Origin: Odoribacter lunatus | GTDB lineage: Bacteria; Bacteroidota; Bacteroidia; Bacteroidales; Marinifilaceae | Direction of reading: 5' to 3' | DNA length: 64,000 nt | NCBI RefSeq assembly: GCF_943193135.1 | Contig: NZ_CALPCZ010000006.1 | Location: 45,644-109,643, forward strand | In this document: piece by piece, positions 55,788 through 64,000 of the stretch | How positions within the stretch are numbered: the stretch's first letter is position 1 | How the letters are laid out: the number at the start of each line of letters is the position of its first letter | The notes under the pieces: generated by a model | The model's input: only the letters and a program-made list of their open reading frames with translations | The model's database searches: none | Told to the model about the DNA's origin: nothing | Translations under genes and position numbers: made by a program

Positions 55788-58700
55788 AAACTTCGTATTC
55801 TTCTCGTGTTATAGAAGTGCAAGGATTGATGACTTTAGTTTGCTCAAATGTGAAATGGAATGATTTAAGAATAATCATATCAATCTCATTAATAATATCT
55901 TCTATGTCGCAGGAGGGATCTGATTTTCTTCTTATAGAAGCCACCTTAGAAAGAACGATTAGTTTTTCTTTGTGGCTATCAGATAATTCAGGAACAGGCA
56001 GCGCATTTATCATTTCTTTGGTGAAGGTAATGCCTCCACAATAGCTACTTGATGAATATTTTGTTCTAACATAAAAAGAGGCGTAGGATGAATTAATCAA
56101 GGCTGATAAGAAAAATAAAATATTCTCATCAGATGAATTAATTACTAAAGTTGATTTCCCAGGGAGATAAAAGCCTTTTTCATCAACGAATGCATCTAAC
56201 AAATTGAGCCCCTTTAAGATGATTTTGGGACCTTTAGCTTTGTTTTTATATGCATTGCCAAAAGAAGCTTCAAAATCCTCAACTGGTACCATTGGCTTCA
56301 GCGGGCAATAACCTAAATCTTTTTTTAGATAGACTATCTCTTTAATTCCCCATCTACAACCAAATTTATCAAGTGTACCTGTATTTACAAGGCGATACGA
56401 CTTTTTAGCATCTGATTCAGAAATGAATGGCACTAATTTGTAAGCATCACTTGTAGAACATGCAGACTCACAGGTAGCATAGTCCCCAATATGAGTACTT
56501 ATATGAGATTCAATATAAGATATTATTGACGCATTGGGCGAGAAAAGCGAGTCAATAAGAAACGGATTAACAAGCTTACTACCTTCAATTGAGCCTCTTA
56601 ATTCAATTGTTTTCGCTTTATTGAATACTGCCGCCTGAATTAAATCAGATTTTTGAGCAAACAATGTTATAATAGCATCTACTGTTGCATTTTCAAATAT
56701 TGAACTGCCACAGTGCACAATTGAGACTAATTGTTTGGTCATGCATTCTTTTCGGAATTTTTTTCCAAATGGCTTGGAAAGCCATTTGTCTGGCGTGATA
56801 TAACACATAACGCCCTTACATATACTTAGACCTTTCTCCATAAAGGCCATGTATATATCCCAGTTACCTGAGATATATCTGAAATTTTGTGAGATATACT
56901 CTCGCAAATCTTCCTGACCTAATTGAGTCATTGTTTCAGAATCAATGTAGGGGGGATTTGCAATTACAATGTCGAAACCACCGTTTTTAAATACATCCGC
57001 AAACCAAGTATGCCAAAGGAAGAATTTGTCGGTTGAGGATGGATCAAGGCCAACAAGCTTTTCTTCTGCTATGCCGGCATTGAGCAGTTGACGCATAACA
57101 CTATCGTGAATCTCACGAGCGATACGGTCGCGGTCGTGATGGTCGGTAGTGCCATAGTAGGCGGCAAGTCGATCTTGAAGCATTTGGGCTTCTGCCTCAC
57201 TCCATATAAAATCAAGTCGATCGCCCGCAGGCTCAACAAGGGATGTCAAGTCAAAGCCTTCGTATGTTTCGAGCAGAGAATTGCCCTGCATTATTTTGAA
57301 ATGAAGATTAGGCAGTGGTTCCGGCTCTTTTGCATCCACGATCATGGCTAACCAAAAACGCAGCCGAGCGATATCAACAGCACCTTTTTCGATGTCAACA
57401 CCATAGATATTCTCCTCCATAATGTGTCGTTTCATTTTTGAACGGTCACGCACAAGTCCAAGAGCAAGATATATTTTTGATAGGATGTTTACAATTCCCA
57501 TTGGGAAAGCACCGGAACCAATAGCCGGATCGCAGATTTTCACGTCAACAAGTTTTTTAGCAAGATATTTGCGTTGTTCATTGTTGAGTGAATCTGCGTC
57601 GAGTGTTTCAACGAAATTACGAATTAAGTTATGTGAGCGCTCCGGTATGCCGTTGAGAAGATATGCTATGATAGATTCACGGCACATGTATTCAACAATC
57701 TCTTTGGGCGTATAGAAAGCACCCTTGTCTTTGTTGTCTTCAAGAAGATTTTCAAAGATACGGCCCAACATTTCGGGGTCTATACCGACCTCTGCATCTT
57801 CGGGGTCGTTCTCGTCGATAGTGAAGTTATATTGATCGAAGAAGTCAAATAGACGTTTGAAATATTCAGCGGGGAGGATGCAGGTACGTTCGTCAATTTC
57901 GTCCTGCTGAAACAGGCCACCGTTAAGATATGGGATTTTATCCGAGTCCGGCAAGGAGGTGACATCTGCTAAACGATGTTCGGGACGAGTGTTCAAAACA
58001 CCGAAAAAGAGTGGTTCGAGCACACTGTCAAGGAAATTGTCTTGCAATTCGGAGCTATAAAACAAGTGGTGCATGTATTGTCTGTTTCCTGCCAGCCAAC
58101 CTTTGCGCTGAAGAAAGTACAGGAATACAATACGGCCAAACATCTTCTTTATATAATCTCGCACGAGTTTATCGTTTCCCTCAAAAGAAGTTTCAAGTTG
58201 CGGATTAGCATCATGGATTTTCTTTTCAACCCATTTGCCTGAGTCTTTGACATAGCGTTTGCCGGTAATGTATTGCACAAAATCTGCATAAAGCTCTCGG
58301 TATCTGTCAAAGAACTCATCGCTGAGTGTTTCGACGGAGAAGGCTTTGGCAAAATCTTCGTCGGTCTTAGGGCTTCGAGCAAGCTCAATAAAGCGCTCAA
58401 CGGCGGTACGGCAACGATAGTCTTTACCAAAAACGTAGGTGTAGCGCTTTGCCACGGCGCGGGTGGCGGAAGTGGTACGCTCCTTGTAGACGTAAGAGAA
58501 ACGCCAAGGACGTTCCGGCTCGTTGTCGTAATGGAACAGGATAAATGCGTGGGTAAAAGTCATTACCTCTGAGGCGATAAATTGCTTTATCGCCACACGT
58601 GAGTGTGCAATATTACTACCTGGACTTAGAGTTACATCGTATAAGGCTATCGGGTCGGAGTCAACACGATCAATGTCGGTGACGTGGATAGCAGAAAGGA

Positions 58701-58863
58701 TATTGGCATTGTCAGCTCGCCGACGCTTTTCAGGAGAGTCAATGATGTCAATGTCAATATTTGTAATGACATCGTCAGAAAGCATTGGCTTTAGGATTTT
58801 TTCAATAAAGACATTTGAACCGGGGTAACCGTTTTGAAAAATATGTTGGAGTTGTTCTTTCAT
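55780..58863 (-). CDS. Eco57I-type N6-adenine DNA methyltransferase
   Basis: A 1027-aa methyltransferase with SAM motif I DPAIGSGAF (about 445-453) and catalytic NPPY (636-639), the class gamma order. The N-terminal 400 residues are not a known nuclease but contain ALYDVTLSPG near 77, and GAFYTPKEIVEYM near 381 precedes the SAM site. The C-terminal third is TaqI-like target recognition. The gene's 3' third (55.8-56.95 kb) is more A/T-rich than the rest, as if the specificity part had been exchanged. Start at the ATG 58863; an in-frame TTG three codons earlier is weaker. Sits 14 bp after the helicase gene. Confidence 0.9.
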   Translation of the reverse strand: MKEQLQHIFQNGYPGSNVFIEKILKPMLSDDVITNIDIDIIDSPEKRRRADNANILSAIHVTDIDRVDSDPIALYDVTLSPGSNIAHSRVAIKQFIASEVMTFTHAFILFHYDNEPERPWRFSYVYKERTTSATRAVAKRYTYVFGKDYRCRTAVERFIELARSPKTDEDFAKAFSVETLSDEFFDRYRELYADFVQYITGKRYVKDSGKWVEKKIHDANPQLETSFEGNDKLVRDYIKKMFGRIVFLYFLQRKGWLAGNRQYMHHLFYSSELQDNFLDSVLEPLFFGVLNTRPEHRLADVTSLPDSDKIPYLNGGLFQQDEIDERTCILPAEYFKRLFDFFDQYNFTIDENDPEDAEVGIDPEMLGRIFENLLEDNKDKGAFYTPKEIVEYMCRESIIAYLLNGIPERSHNLIRNFVETLDADSLNNEQRKYLAKKLVDVKICDPAIGSGAFPMGIVNILSKIYLALGLVRDRSKMKRHIMEENIYGVDIEKGAVDIARLRFWLAMIVDAKEPEPLPNLHFKIMQGNSLLETYEGFDLTSLVEPAGDRLDFIWSEAEAQMLQDRLAAYYGTTDHHDRDRIAREIHDSVMRQLLNAGIAEEKLVGLDPSSTDKFFLWHTWFADVFKNGGFDIVIANPPYIDSETMTQLGQEDLREYISQNFRYISGNWDIYMAFMEKGLSICKGVMCYITPDKWLSKPFGKKFRKECMTKQLVSIVHCGSSIFENATVDAIITLFAQKSDLIQAAVFNKAKTIELRGSIEGSKLVNPFLIDSLFSPNASIISYIESHISTHIGDYATCESACSTSDAYKLVPFISESDAKKSYRLVNTGTLDKFGCRWGIKEIVYLKKDLGYCPLKPMVPVEDFEASFGNAYKNKAKGPKIILKGLNLLDAFVDEKGFYLPGKSTLVINSSDENILFFLSALINSSYASFYVRTKYSSSSYCGGITFTKEMINALPVPELSDSHKEKLIVLSKVASIRRKSDPSCDIEDIINEIDMIILKSFHFTFEQTKVINPCTSITREEYEVYE

Positions 58864-58877
58864 GAGATACAATGTTA

Positions 58878-61800
58878 TTATTTAATGATTGCGATAGCTA
58901 CACTTGACTGGCCACGGCGTTCCTGTGCTTGCGCGGCGATATGAGCGAACGTGGTCTGTAGCCAAGAGTTGATCTCAAAATCCGCACCAAACAAAGAAAG
59001 TTGACCGGAGGCGTCGCGTTTTTTCTGTTTTAAGAGAGTCTTGATAACAAAATTATTTTTGTTGCGCACAAGAGAGTTTACTTGTGCCAAAAGTTGCTTG
59101 GTTTCATCGGTAATGTCTTGACGCCCGCGAATCTCTCGAACATATTCTTGAGCGTCCTTGATTCGTTCATTGCTGTCGCGACCACCCAAACGATGGGTTA
59201 CATGGTTTTGATATGCACGAAGCGCGTCTTTGAAATCAGCACCATCTTTATCGATTACATAGCTCGTAAAGCGAGCTTCGGGCGAGCAATGAAGGTATTG
59301 CATGGTAAGCAATGGCGAAATAACAGATGCTTTCGGAGTGGAATCATCAGTTATGAGTACTGAGACAAGTCCCTCGCTTTGGTCAGTAAAGACATAAAGA
59401 CTGTCGGAGCATCCCTCTGTCGAATAGTAGCCACCGAGACTGTCGAGTGCGAGAGATTTGATGTAGTCAAATCTCTCCGGATGCTCAGAAGCAAAGTCTT
59501 TTAACTCGCGAATGTAGATGCCAAAAGGAGATTCATCGCCATCGACTGCATGAGAGAGGTCATTCTCTCGAACTTCCTCACGTTCGGAGAATACCTTGCT
59601 GTCTTCGCCAAACATTTCATGGAAAGATTGGAGTTTGGCGTAGGCTTTCTCGACAAGACGAATTTCTTTATTGCCCTCATCGGAGGGAAAGAAATTATAG
59701 ACGTGTACAAAGTCCTCGACTGATCCGATGCGATTAACACGGCCAATACGTTGCATCAAACGAGTGGCATTCCATGGAGCATCGTAATTGAGAATTACAT
59801 TAGCGCGGTGAAGATTGACACCCTCGGCAAGTACCTCAGTAGTTACGATTGCATCGTAATCATCGCGGCGTTTGTCGGGTGCGATGTTGGCATCGAAGTT
59901 TTCTGAAATGCGACGTGCCATCTCATCACGGTTCTCGGCGGTTATTGCCAAGGGGCGGTGCCCGGCATTCTTCAGAGCGCGCTCAATGGATTTGAGGGTA
60001 TCAATAGCCTCGGAGAAGATAACTACGCGAGGTTTATTTTGGCCGCTCGAGTTATTGATTTTAGGATTGAAGAGTTCCGGAATGGCTTGTTTGAAACGTT
60101 CAAATTTAGGGTCGAAGTCATTTCGATTCCAACGGTCGAGTAAACGGCTAATGATTTTCCTGTCAGCGAGAAGTGAATCTCGGTAAGCAGCTCTAAAATC
60201 GGATGCACGGAAAAGCCTGTTATTTCCCGGCTTACCCTGGATTTTGCGTTCCATCGTGTTTTGGAATAAACCAAAATCTCCATCGACATCAAGAAAAGCC
60301 TTATTTACATCTACATCTGGGCAAATATAAACGGCATCGTGGTCAAGCATCGAAATCATTATGTCGAGATACTTCAACTGATTGTCAAGCGAAGACTTGA
60401 AGGCGACGATAGAACTTTCAAGACGCTTGACAAGCATTATCTTCATGATTTTCTGCAAACGTCTTGTGATAGACTCAACTGTCAAATTGCGTTTCTCGTA
60501 AAGCCTTTCGTTTTTCTTATCCTTAAAAAATGTAATGGCTGCATAGCGCGAGAACTGGATAGCATCAGGATGTGTGTCTGAGTCGGGATAAATAGCATTG
60601 ATTGTGTCAAAGAACAGTTGTTGCAGTTCTTCGTCCATTTGGTATTCGAGTTTATGCGGACCTTTAATTGTTGGAAATTTGAGACTTGCGCTATCTTCGG
60701 GATAGAGCTTCTTAATATCAGTGCGAGTACGACGCACGACAAGTTCATTAAGGACTCGTTCACGAATTTCCTTTGAAACTTCTGCGATGATGGCTGCCGC
60801 TTCGGCACGTTGTTCGGGCGTATCTGCTGGCATATTACGAGCGTCCTTAAACCGGCACTTCATTGCATTGAAGAATGAATCAAGCTTACCACCCGGCACA
60901 TTAGGAAGGTTGCAGTTATTAGCATCGCGCAAGAATAGGGAAATTTGATTGTAAAGATCTTCAGGGGTATTATTCTGCGGAGTCGCAGACAGCAAACAAA
61001 GATATGGCGTTGGATTGGACATGCCAATAAGCTCATCCAAAGCTTCGTATTTCTGAGTGCCGCGATTACGGAAATTGTGGCTCTCGTCAACCATGATTAA
61101 CCCGTACTGGACTTTGTCGAGTTCCCCATCAAAATCTTCTCCACCGTCAGGTTCATCTTCACCATCGGTAAGATTACCGATTGAGCCGGTTGTGATAAAG
61201 TCGATGCACGGTTCAATCTTTGTAGTATGTTCGCGGTCAAAGTCGCGGATGGTATCTTCCCAGCCCCGACGAATAGACGGAGGAACAACAACAAGCACCT
61301 TGCGTGGTCGATTAAGAGCTTCTGCCTGATCAAGGAACATACGAATTAGCAAAAGCCCGACAACAGTCTTACCAAGTCCAACGACATCACCGAGCAAGAA
61401 ACCGCCATAGCGTTTCATGATAGAGAATCCTTGCTTTACCGCGTCAAGCTGATAATCAAGCGGCTTGTAAGAGATAGGGAGATAGGTTTTGAGAATATTG
61501 GTAGTCTCTGCGTCAATTATATCCCCAAACTGAGTTTGAAGATATTTGATATAGATATCATAAGGAGTCAACAGCTTTGAAACCTCATCTTCTTCAATTT
61601 TCTTGCCAATGGGAGACGGTTTGAGAATGTTCTTAATAAACTTGCCAGACCACAATTCACTGTTCTGCCAAAGTTCCTCAAACCAAGCTTTGTGAGATTT
61701 CGAAGTTGAAAACTCAGTAAACTGCGCAGCAACGCTATTGCCATTCTCTTCAAGATAATTTAACTCAGCATTACCCTGTAGCCCTTTTAATGTGAAATTA

Positions 61801-62261
61801 GAGCTACCTACAATTCCTGTAGCAAGTGTATGGTTATTGCCAAGGAAGATATAGCACTTAGCATGAAGGAACTCCTTATGTTGGCCTTGACCGTACACGC
61901 GAATCTCAAACTTGCCATTGGGATTCTCTTCTGTCAAGGCATTATCAATAATCAACTTGCCGATAGGCTTATACTCATCAGTAAGAGATTCGACATCTCT
62001 TTGAATATAGAAATCCGGAAATTGATGCGCCTCACTGGACGCCTGATAATATTGCAATTGCGGTTCTTGACCTATAAGTAGATCTAGTTTACCCCCTCGC
62101 GCGAAAAAGTCTTTAAGTTCTTCATAGACCAAAGCCATGCCGGGCAAATCCCAATACCCAGTCGCAATCATAATGTGATTGCACTCAGGGCGTGAGACTA
62201 AGTCTTTTATATATTTGACGAGCTTAAATTGCTCGGAGTTATCAATTAGGGCATTTGCCAT
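58878..62261 (-). CDS. PLD-domain SNF2 helicase
   Basis: A 1127-aa fusion. Residues 1-200 form a PLD-like domain with one HxK motif (FLHAKCYIF, His133 and Lys135) and GSSNFTLKGLQGNAELN. The SNF2-type ATPase follows: Walker A GDVVGLGKT (about 291-299), DESHNFRNRG, LLSATPQNN, and the C-terminal helicase lobe with GVNLHRANVILNYDAPWN and LMQRIGRVNRIGS. One HKD motif suggests dimerisation for PLD activity, if active. Expected to translocate on or remodel DNA and cleave it. Start at the ATG 62261 rather than an in-frame TTG at 62282. Confidence 0.9.
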   Translation of the reverse strand: MANALIDNSEQFKLVKYIKDLVSRPECNHIMIATGYWDLPGMALVYEELKDFFARGGKLDLLIGQEPQLQYYQASSEAHQFPDFYIQRDVESLTDEYKPIGKLIIDNALTEENPNGKFEIRVYGQGQHKEFLHAKCYIFLGNNHTLATGIVGSSNFTLKGLQGNAELNYLEENGNSVAAQFTEFSTSKSHKAWFEELWQNSELWSGKFIKNILKPSPIGKKIEEDEVSKLLTPYDIYIKYLQTQFGDIIDAETTNILKTYLPISYKPLDYQLDAVKQGFSIMKRYGGFLLGDVVGLGKTVVGLLLIRMFLDQAEALNRPRKVLVVVPPSIRRGWEDTIRDFDREHTTKIEPCIDFITTGSIGNLTDGEDEPDGGEDFDGELDKVQYGLIMVDESHNFRNRGTQKYEALDELIGMSNPTPYLCLLSATPQNNTPEDLYNQISLFLRDANNCNLPNVPGGKLDSFFNAMKCRFKDARNMPADTPEQRAEAAAIIAEVSKEIRERVLNELVVRRTRTDIKKLYPEDSASLKFPTIKGPHKLEYQMDEELQQLFFDTINAIYPDSDTHPDAIQFSRYAAITFFKDKKNERLYEKRNLTVESITRRLQKIMKIMLVKRLESSIVAFKSSLDNQLKYLDIMISMLDHDAVYICPDVDVNKAFLDVDGDFGLFQNTMERKIQGKPGNNRLFRASDFRAAYRDSLLADRKIISRLLDRWNRNDFDPKFERFKQAIPELFNPKINNSSGQNKPRVVIFSEAIDTLKSIERALKNAGHRPLAITAENRDEMARRISENFDANIAPDKRRDDYDAIVTTEVLAEGVNLHRANVILNYDAPWNATRLMQRIGRVNRIGSVEDFVHVYNFFPSDEGNKEIRLVEKAYAKLQSFHEMFGEDSKVFSEREEVRENDLSHAVDGDESPFGIYIRELKDFASEHPERFDYIKSLALDSLGGYYSTEGCSDSLYVFTDQSEGLVSVLITDDSTPKASVISPLLTMQYLHCSPEARFTSYVIDKDGADFKDALRAYQNHVTHRLGGRDSNERIKDAQEYVREIRGRQDITDETKQLLAQVNSLVRNKNNFVIKTLLKQKKRDASGQLSLFGADFEINSWLQTTFAHIAAQAQERRGQSSVAIAIIK

Positions 62262-62274
62262 GGTTATTAATGTT

Positions 62275-62496
62275 TTATGCAACCTTACCGGTCTCGATTT
62301 CTGATTTGAGGAATTGGAAGATATAGACTACGCCCTGATAGTAAAGGCCGCATTCGGGGTCGTTGAGCTTAGCGAAGGTGGTTGATGAATAAAGCTCATC
62401 AAGGGCTCGGTGTATATCCCAGCCATATTCTGCCATAAGCATTTCAGCGAGTTCTGCCGCAAGGCATTCTATTTGAAACTGTATGTCTTGTGTCAT
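62275..62496 (-). CDS. Small DUF3791-like protein
   Basis: A 73-aa helical protein: MTQDIQFQIECLAAELAEMLMAEYGWDIHRALDELY, then GLYYQGVVYIFQFLKSEI. Its pattern is close to the DUF3791 protein encoded two genes upstream, but that is a weak similarity. Overlaps the DUF3990 stop codon by ATGA. A small partner or antitoxin role is plausible. Confidence 0.7.
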   Translation of the reverse strand: MTQDIQFQIECLAAELAEMLMAEYGWDIHRALDELYSSTTFAKLNDPECGLYYQGVVYIFQFLKSEIETGKVA

Positions 62497-62981
62497 AATT
62501 CGATGCGTTTTAAGAAGTTTACGGCTTTTGGTGTGCCGAAGAAGTATTGGACAGCATGGTCGCCCTTAAAGCTTAGTTCCTCAACCAATGCTGATGCCGA
62601 CAGATAACCCATTATGAAACGGCGAATCTGAACGCCAACCGTATCATCGGCAATAGGTCCTATAACAATATCGTAGGGATGAGCCGGAACATCGGAATCA
62701 TTTTTACGATTCATAACGACAAATTCTGCCCATTCCTCAGAGTAGTCAGGAAAAATCTTTATGTTTAGCCCATTCTTTGTAGCTTCGTCTTCATCAAACT
62801 CAAAGCAGGATAAAGTGGGAGTTCCTGCGTTTAGAAATCGAGTTGTTCGAGCTGCCATCTCCATAGCTTGGTCAGGATTTGCATTGAGATAGAAGCCCTG
62901 TCCGAAATCCTTCCCACGCTTACTGCGTGAAAGGTCAATTTGCTCAATAGCTACGTTTGATCCGTGATATAGTCGTATCAT
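62493..62981 (-). CDS. DUF3990 ADP-ribosyltransferase-like protein
   Basis: A 162-aa protein that starts MIRLYHGSNVAIEQIDLSRSKRGKDFGQGFYLN. YHGS and GKDFGQGFYL are the NAD-binding strand and loop of an ART fold, as in DUF3990. C-terminal VQYFFGTPKAVNFLKRI follows. Flanked on both sides by small helical DUF3791-like genes with ATGA overlaps. I read it as a toxin-type enzyme that would modify a cellular or phage target by ADP-ribosylation. Activity and target are unknown. Confidence 0.8.
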   Translation of the reverse strand: MIRLYHGSNVAIEQIDLSRSKRGKDFGQGFYLNANPDQAMEMAARTTRFLNAGTPTLSCFEFDEDEATKNGLNIKIFPDYSEEWAEFVVMNRKNDSDVPAHPYDIVIGPIADDTVGVQIRRFIMGYLSASALVEELSFKGDHAVQYFFGTPKAVNFLKRIEL

Positions 62982-63202
62982 ATCTTACCTCCTTCCCGTT
63001 GGCAAATGACTTGGAGGTCAGAAACCGCATCGTCAATGGATAGGGTATGCTCGGCAGCATAGCAGTCAAGAAGGAAATCTATGCCTGTGAAACGGCGTAA
63101 ATATGCGTAGGCCTGCATGTTGGAGAGGTTATATCGCTGTGCGAAAGCCCCGACACACGCCACTACATATTCAATTCTGTCAAATATTTCTTTCTTGTCC
63201 AT
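62978..63202 (-). CDS. DUF3791 family small protein
   Basis: A 74-aa helical protein (MDKKEIFDRIEYVVACVGAFAQRYNLSNMQAYAYLRRFTGIDFLLDCY) of the DUF3791 type. These are regularly coded next to DUF3990 and are candidates for its antidote or chaperone. It follows the HTH gene by 2 bp and overlaps the DUF3990 start by ATGA. Confidence 0.8.
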   Translation of the reverse strand: MDKKEIFDRIEYVVACVGAFAQRYNLSNMQAYAYLRRFTGIDFLLDCYAAEHTLSIDDAVSDLQVICQREGGKI

Positions 63203-63204
63203 GA

Positions 63205-63414
63205 CTATGCTTTATTGCTGACAATTAAGTCTTTAACATCAACATCAAGTAATTCTGAAATCCTCACAAGCGTATCAAGGGAGGGTTGCATCTTGTTGGA
63301 ACACCATCGTGAAACCGTGGCTTCATTTTTACCGACCTGTTCGGCAAGCCATTTACCGGTTTTGCCGTTCTCAACTAACGCAACTTTTATCCTGTTTATC
63401 TTCTGTGATTCCAT
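63205..63414 (-). CDS. Xre-type helix-turn-helix regulator
   Basis: A 69-aa DNA-binding protein. The HTH is ENGKTGKWLAEQVGKNEATVSRWCSNKMQPSLDTLVRISELLDV (named here by its parts KWLAEQVGKN, turn, ATVSRWCSNK), nearly the whole protein. First gene of the operon, so it probably autoregulates the downstream module through the repeats just upstream. Confidence 0.88.
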   Translation of the reverse strand: MESQKINRIKVALVENGKTGKWLAEQVGKNEATVSRWCSNKMQPSLDTLVRISELLDVDVKDLIVSNKA

Positions 63415-63418
63415 TTCA

Positions 63419-63468
63419 CTTACTTTGCTTACTTATTACAATACTTTGATGCTTGATGCAAACTTACT
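63419..63468 (-). promoter_or_regulatory. Promoter and candidate operator of the defence operon
   Basis: On the minus strand TAAGTTTG (63459-63466) is an exact -7 box; the transcript would have a leader of about 45 nt. The plus-strand hexamer CTTACT occurs three times (63419, 63428, 63463), once over the -7 box, and GATGC occurs twice (63449 and 63455). These are possible binding sites for the HTH protein. No good -33 box. Confidence 0.45.
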
Positions 63469-63469
63469 A

Positions 63470-64000
63470 ATAAAAATCTGAAAACTGTTTCTTTTTACAT
63501 AATTATTTGGCATTAAATACCTCACTAGGAATCTCATAAATCATTTCCTTCTTATTTTTATATCTCTTTCTGTCACATCGGTCATTTCCGTTTCGGGTGC
63601 TAAAACAAGGTAGGGATTAGGGAATGCAAGGTTTTTCGGGAAAAATACTTACCTGCATAGGTGGAGATTTTTACCGGAAACAGGAGGCTTGACCTTGCGT
63701 TTCCGTATCATCCCGGAATTACTTTTGCGCCCAGAACGGGAATGACCGCCTGATGACCAAATACCCGAACCATTGAATTCCCATTTTTTCAATGATACAC
63801 TGATTCACAGATTTCATGATGCAATGCCGTCATCCATTACATTTATGCAAAAGCCATTGGCGGTTACCATAGTGCCTCAACAAAACTTCTTGTATAAATG
63901 AGAAAAAACGATACTAGTCTTGGTTTCGTGAATAAATTGTGACCACCGGGAGCGAGCTCCTCTGCCTTTTGAAGAGCAAGTGGTTGGCGAATGTAATACG
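63470..64000. other. Island DNA upstream of the operon, no recognised gene
   Basis: No complete gene is apparent on either strand in this 530-bp stretch. The last 60 bases can be read as open on the plus strand (63941-64000) and might be the start or middle of an element gene running off the edge; the codons give no match I can name. Confidence 0.4.

Noticed and set aside
51336..63414. Calling the operon BREX or complete DISARM
   Set aside because: There is no PglZ, BrxC or BrxL, and no DrmA or DrmB; only the helicase and methylase themes are shared.
63419..63468. Short repeats that could hint at a CRISPR leader
   Set aside because: Only three hexamers without regular spacing or spacers, and no cas genes in the window.
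63941..64000. Possible partial coding region at the right edge
   Set aside because: Sixty bases are too few to decide frame or family.

Overview
The window looks like a chromosomal segment of a Bacteroidota gut anaerobe, most likely order Bacteroidales. The evidence is an orphan gliding-type ABC ATPase (GldA), an RprX/RprY-like two-component pair, a heme-uptake operon in the P. gingivalis order (hmuYRSTUV), a subclass A2 beta-lactamase, an IntDOT-like tyrosine recombinase, and repeated matches to the Bacteroidetes -7 box TAnnTTTG upstream of genes. The genus cannot be fixed from the sequence alone; an Odoribacter/Butyricimonas-like organism is a guess.

Region 1 (1-26.4 kb) is mostly core. 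It holds asd (cut at the left edge), a TonB, hflX, tyrS-cvpA, then the plus-strand series aspS-holB-ricT-rhomboid-rhomboid-EEP phosphatase, a tRNA-Ala, a flippase-like membrane protein, mutL and gldA. A minus-strand block follows: a lipoprotein, rpiB, rprY, rprX and ruvB. Next to ruvB is an ATPase plus Toprim-like DUF4435 pair that resembles the PARIS anti-phage system. Two lipoprotein genes follow, one with a frameshift in a homopolymer exactly behind its signal peptide, then a 169-nt strongly folded element that looks like a structured RNA, then pgk.

Region 2 (26.5-35.4 kb) is a six-gene heme acquisition operon on the minus strand (hmuY hemophore, hmuR receptor, hmuS CobN-like chelatase/dechelatase, three membrane partners). 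It is visibly richer in G+C than its flanks. Region 3 (35.6-47.2 kb) returns to core: a class A beta-lactamase, an unknown protein, tadA, aroA-aroB, dprA, gdhA, tatD, an asparaginase, and an exbB-x-exbD-exbD operon that would energise TonB-dependent uptake, including HmuR.

Region 4 (47.2-64 kb) is a genomic island integrated at a tRNA-Arg(CCG) gene. An integrase sits 257 bp behind the tRNA. It is followed by about 2.5 kb of decayed genes (an ATP-binding regulator with a winged helix, an unknown remnant, a RhuM N-terminus) around one Bro-N/Fic fusion. Then comes a compact minus-strand operon running from 63.4 to 51.3 kb: an Xre-type HTH, DUF3791, DUF3990 (ADP-ribosyltransferase-like), a second DUF3791-like protein, a PLD-SNF2 helicase, an Eco57I-type adenine methyltransferase, a 212-aa protein, a 324-aa protein, a 569-aa protein with a PD-(D/E)xK-like N-terminus, and a 361-aa membrane coiled-coil protein. 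The first nine are packed with 4-8 nt overlaps or very short gaps. I read this as a restriction-like anti-phage locus with an embedded toxin-antitoxin-like module. It shares the SNF2 helicase and methylase theme of class 1 DISARM but shows no DrmA or DrmB, and is the best candidate here for an undescribed system. The right edge of the island lies outside the window.
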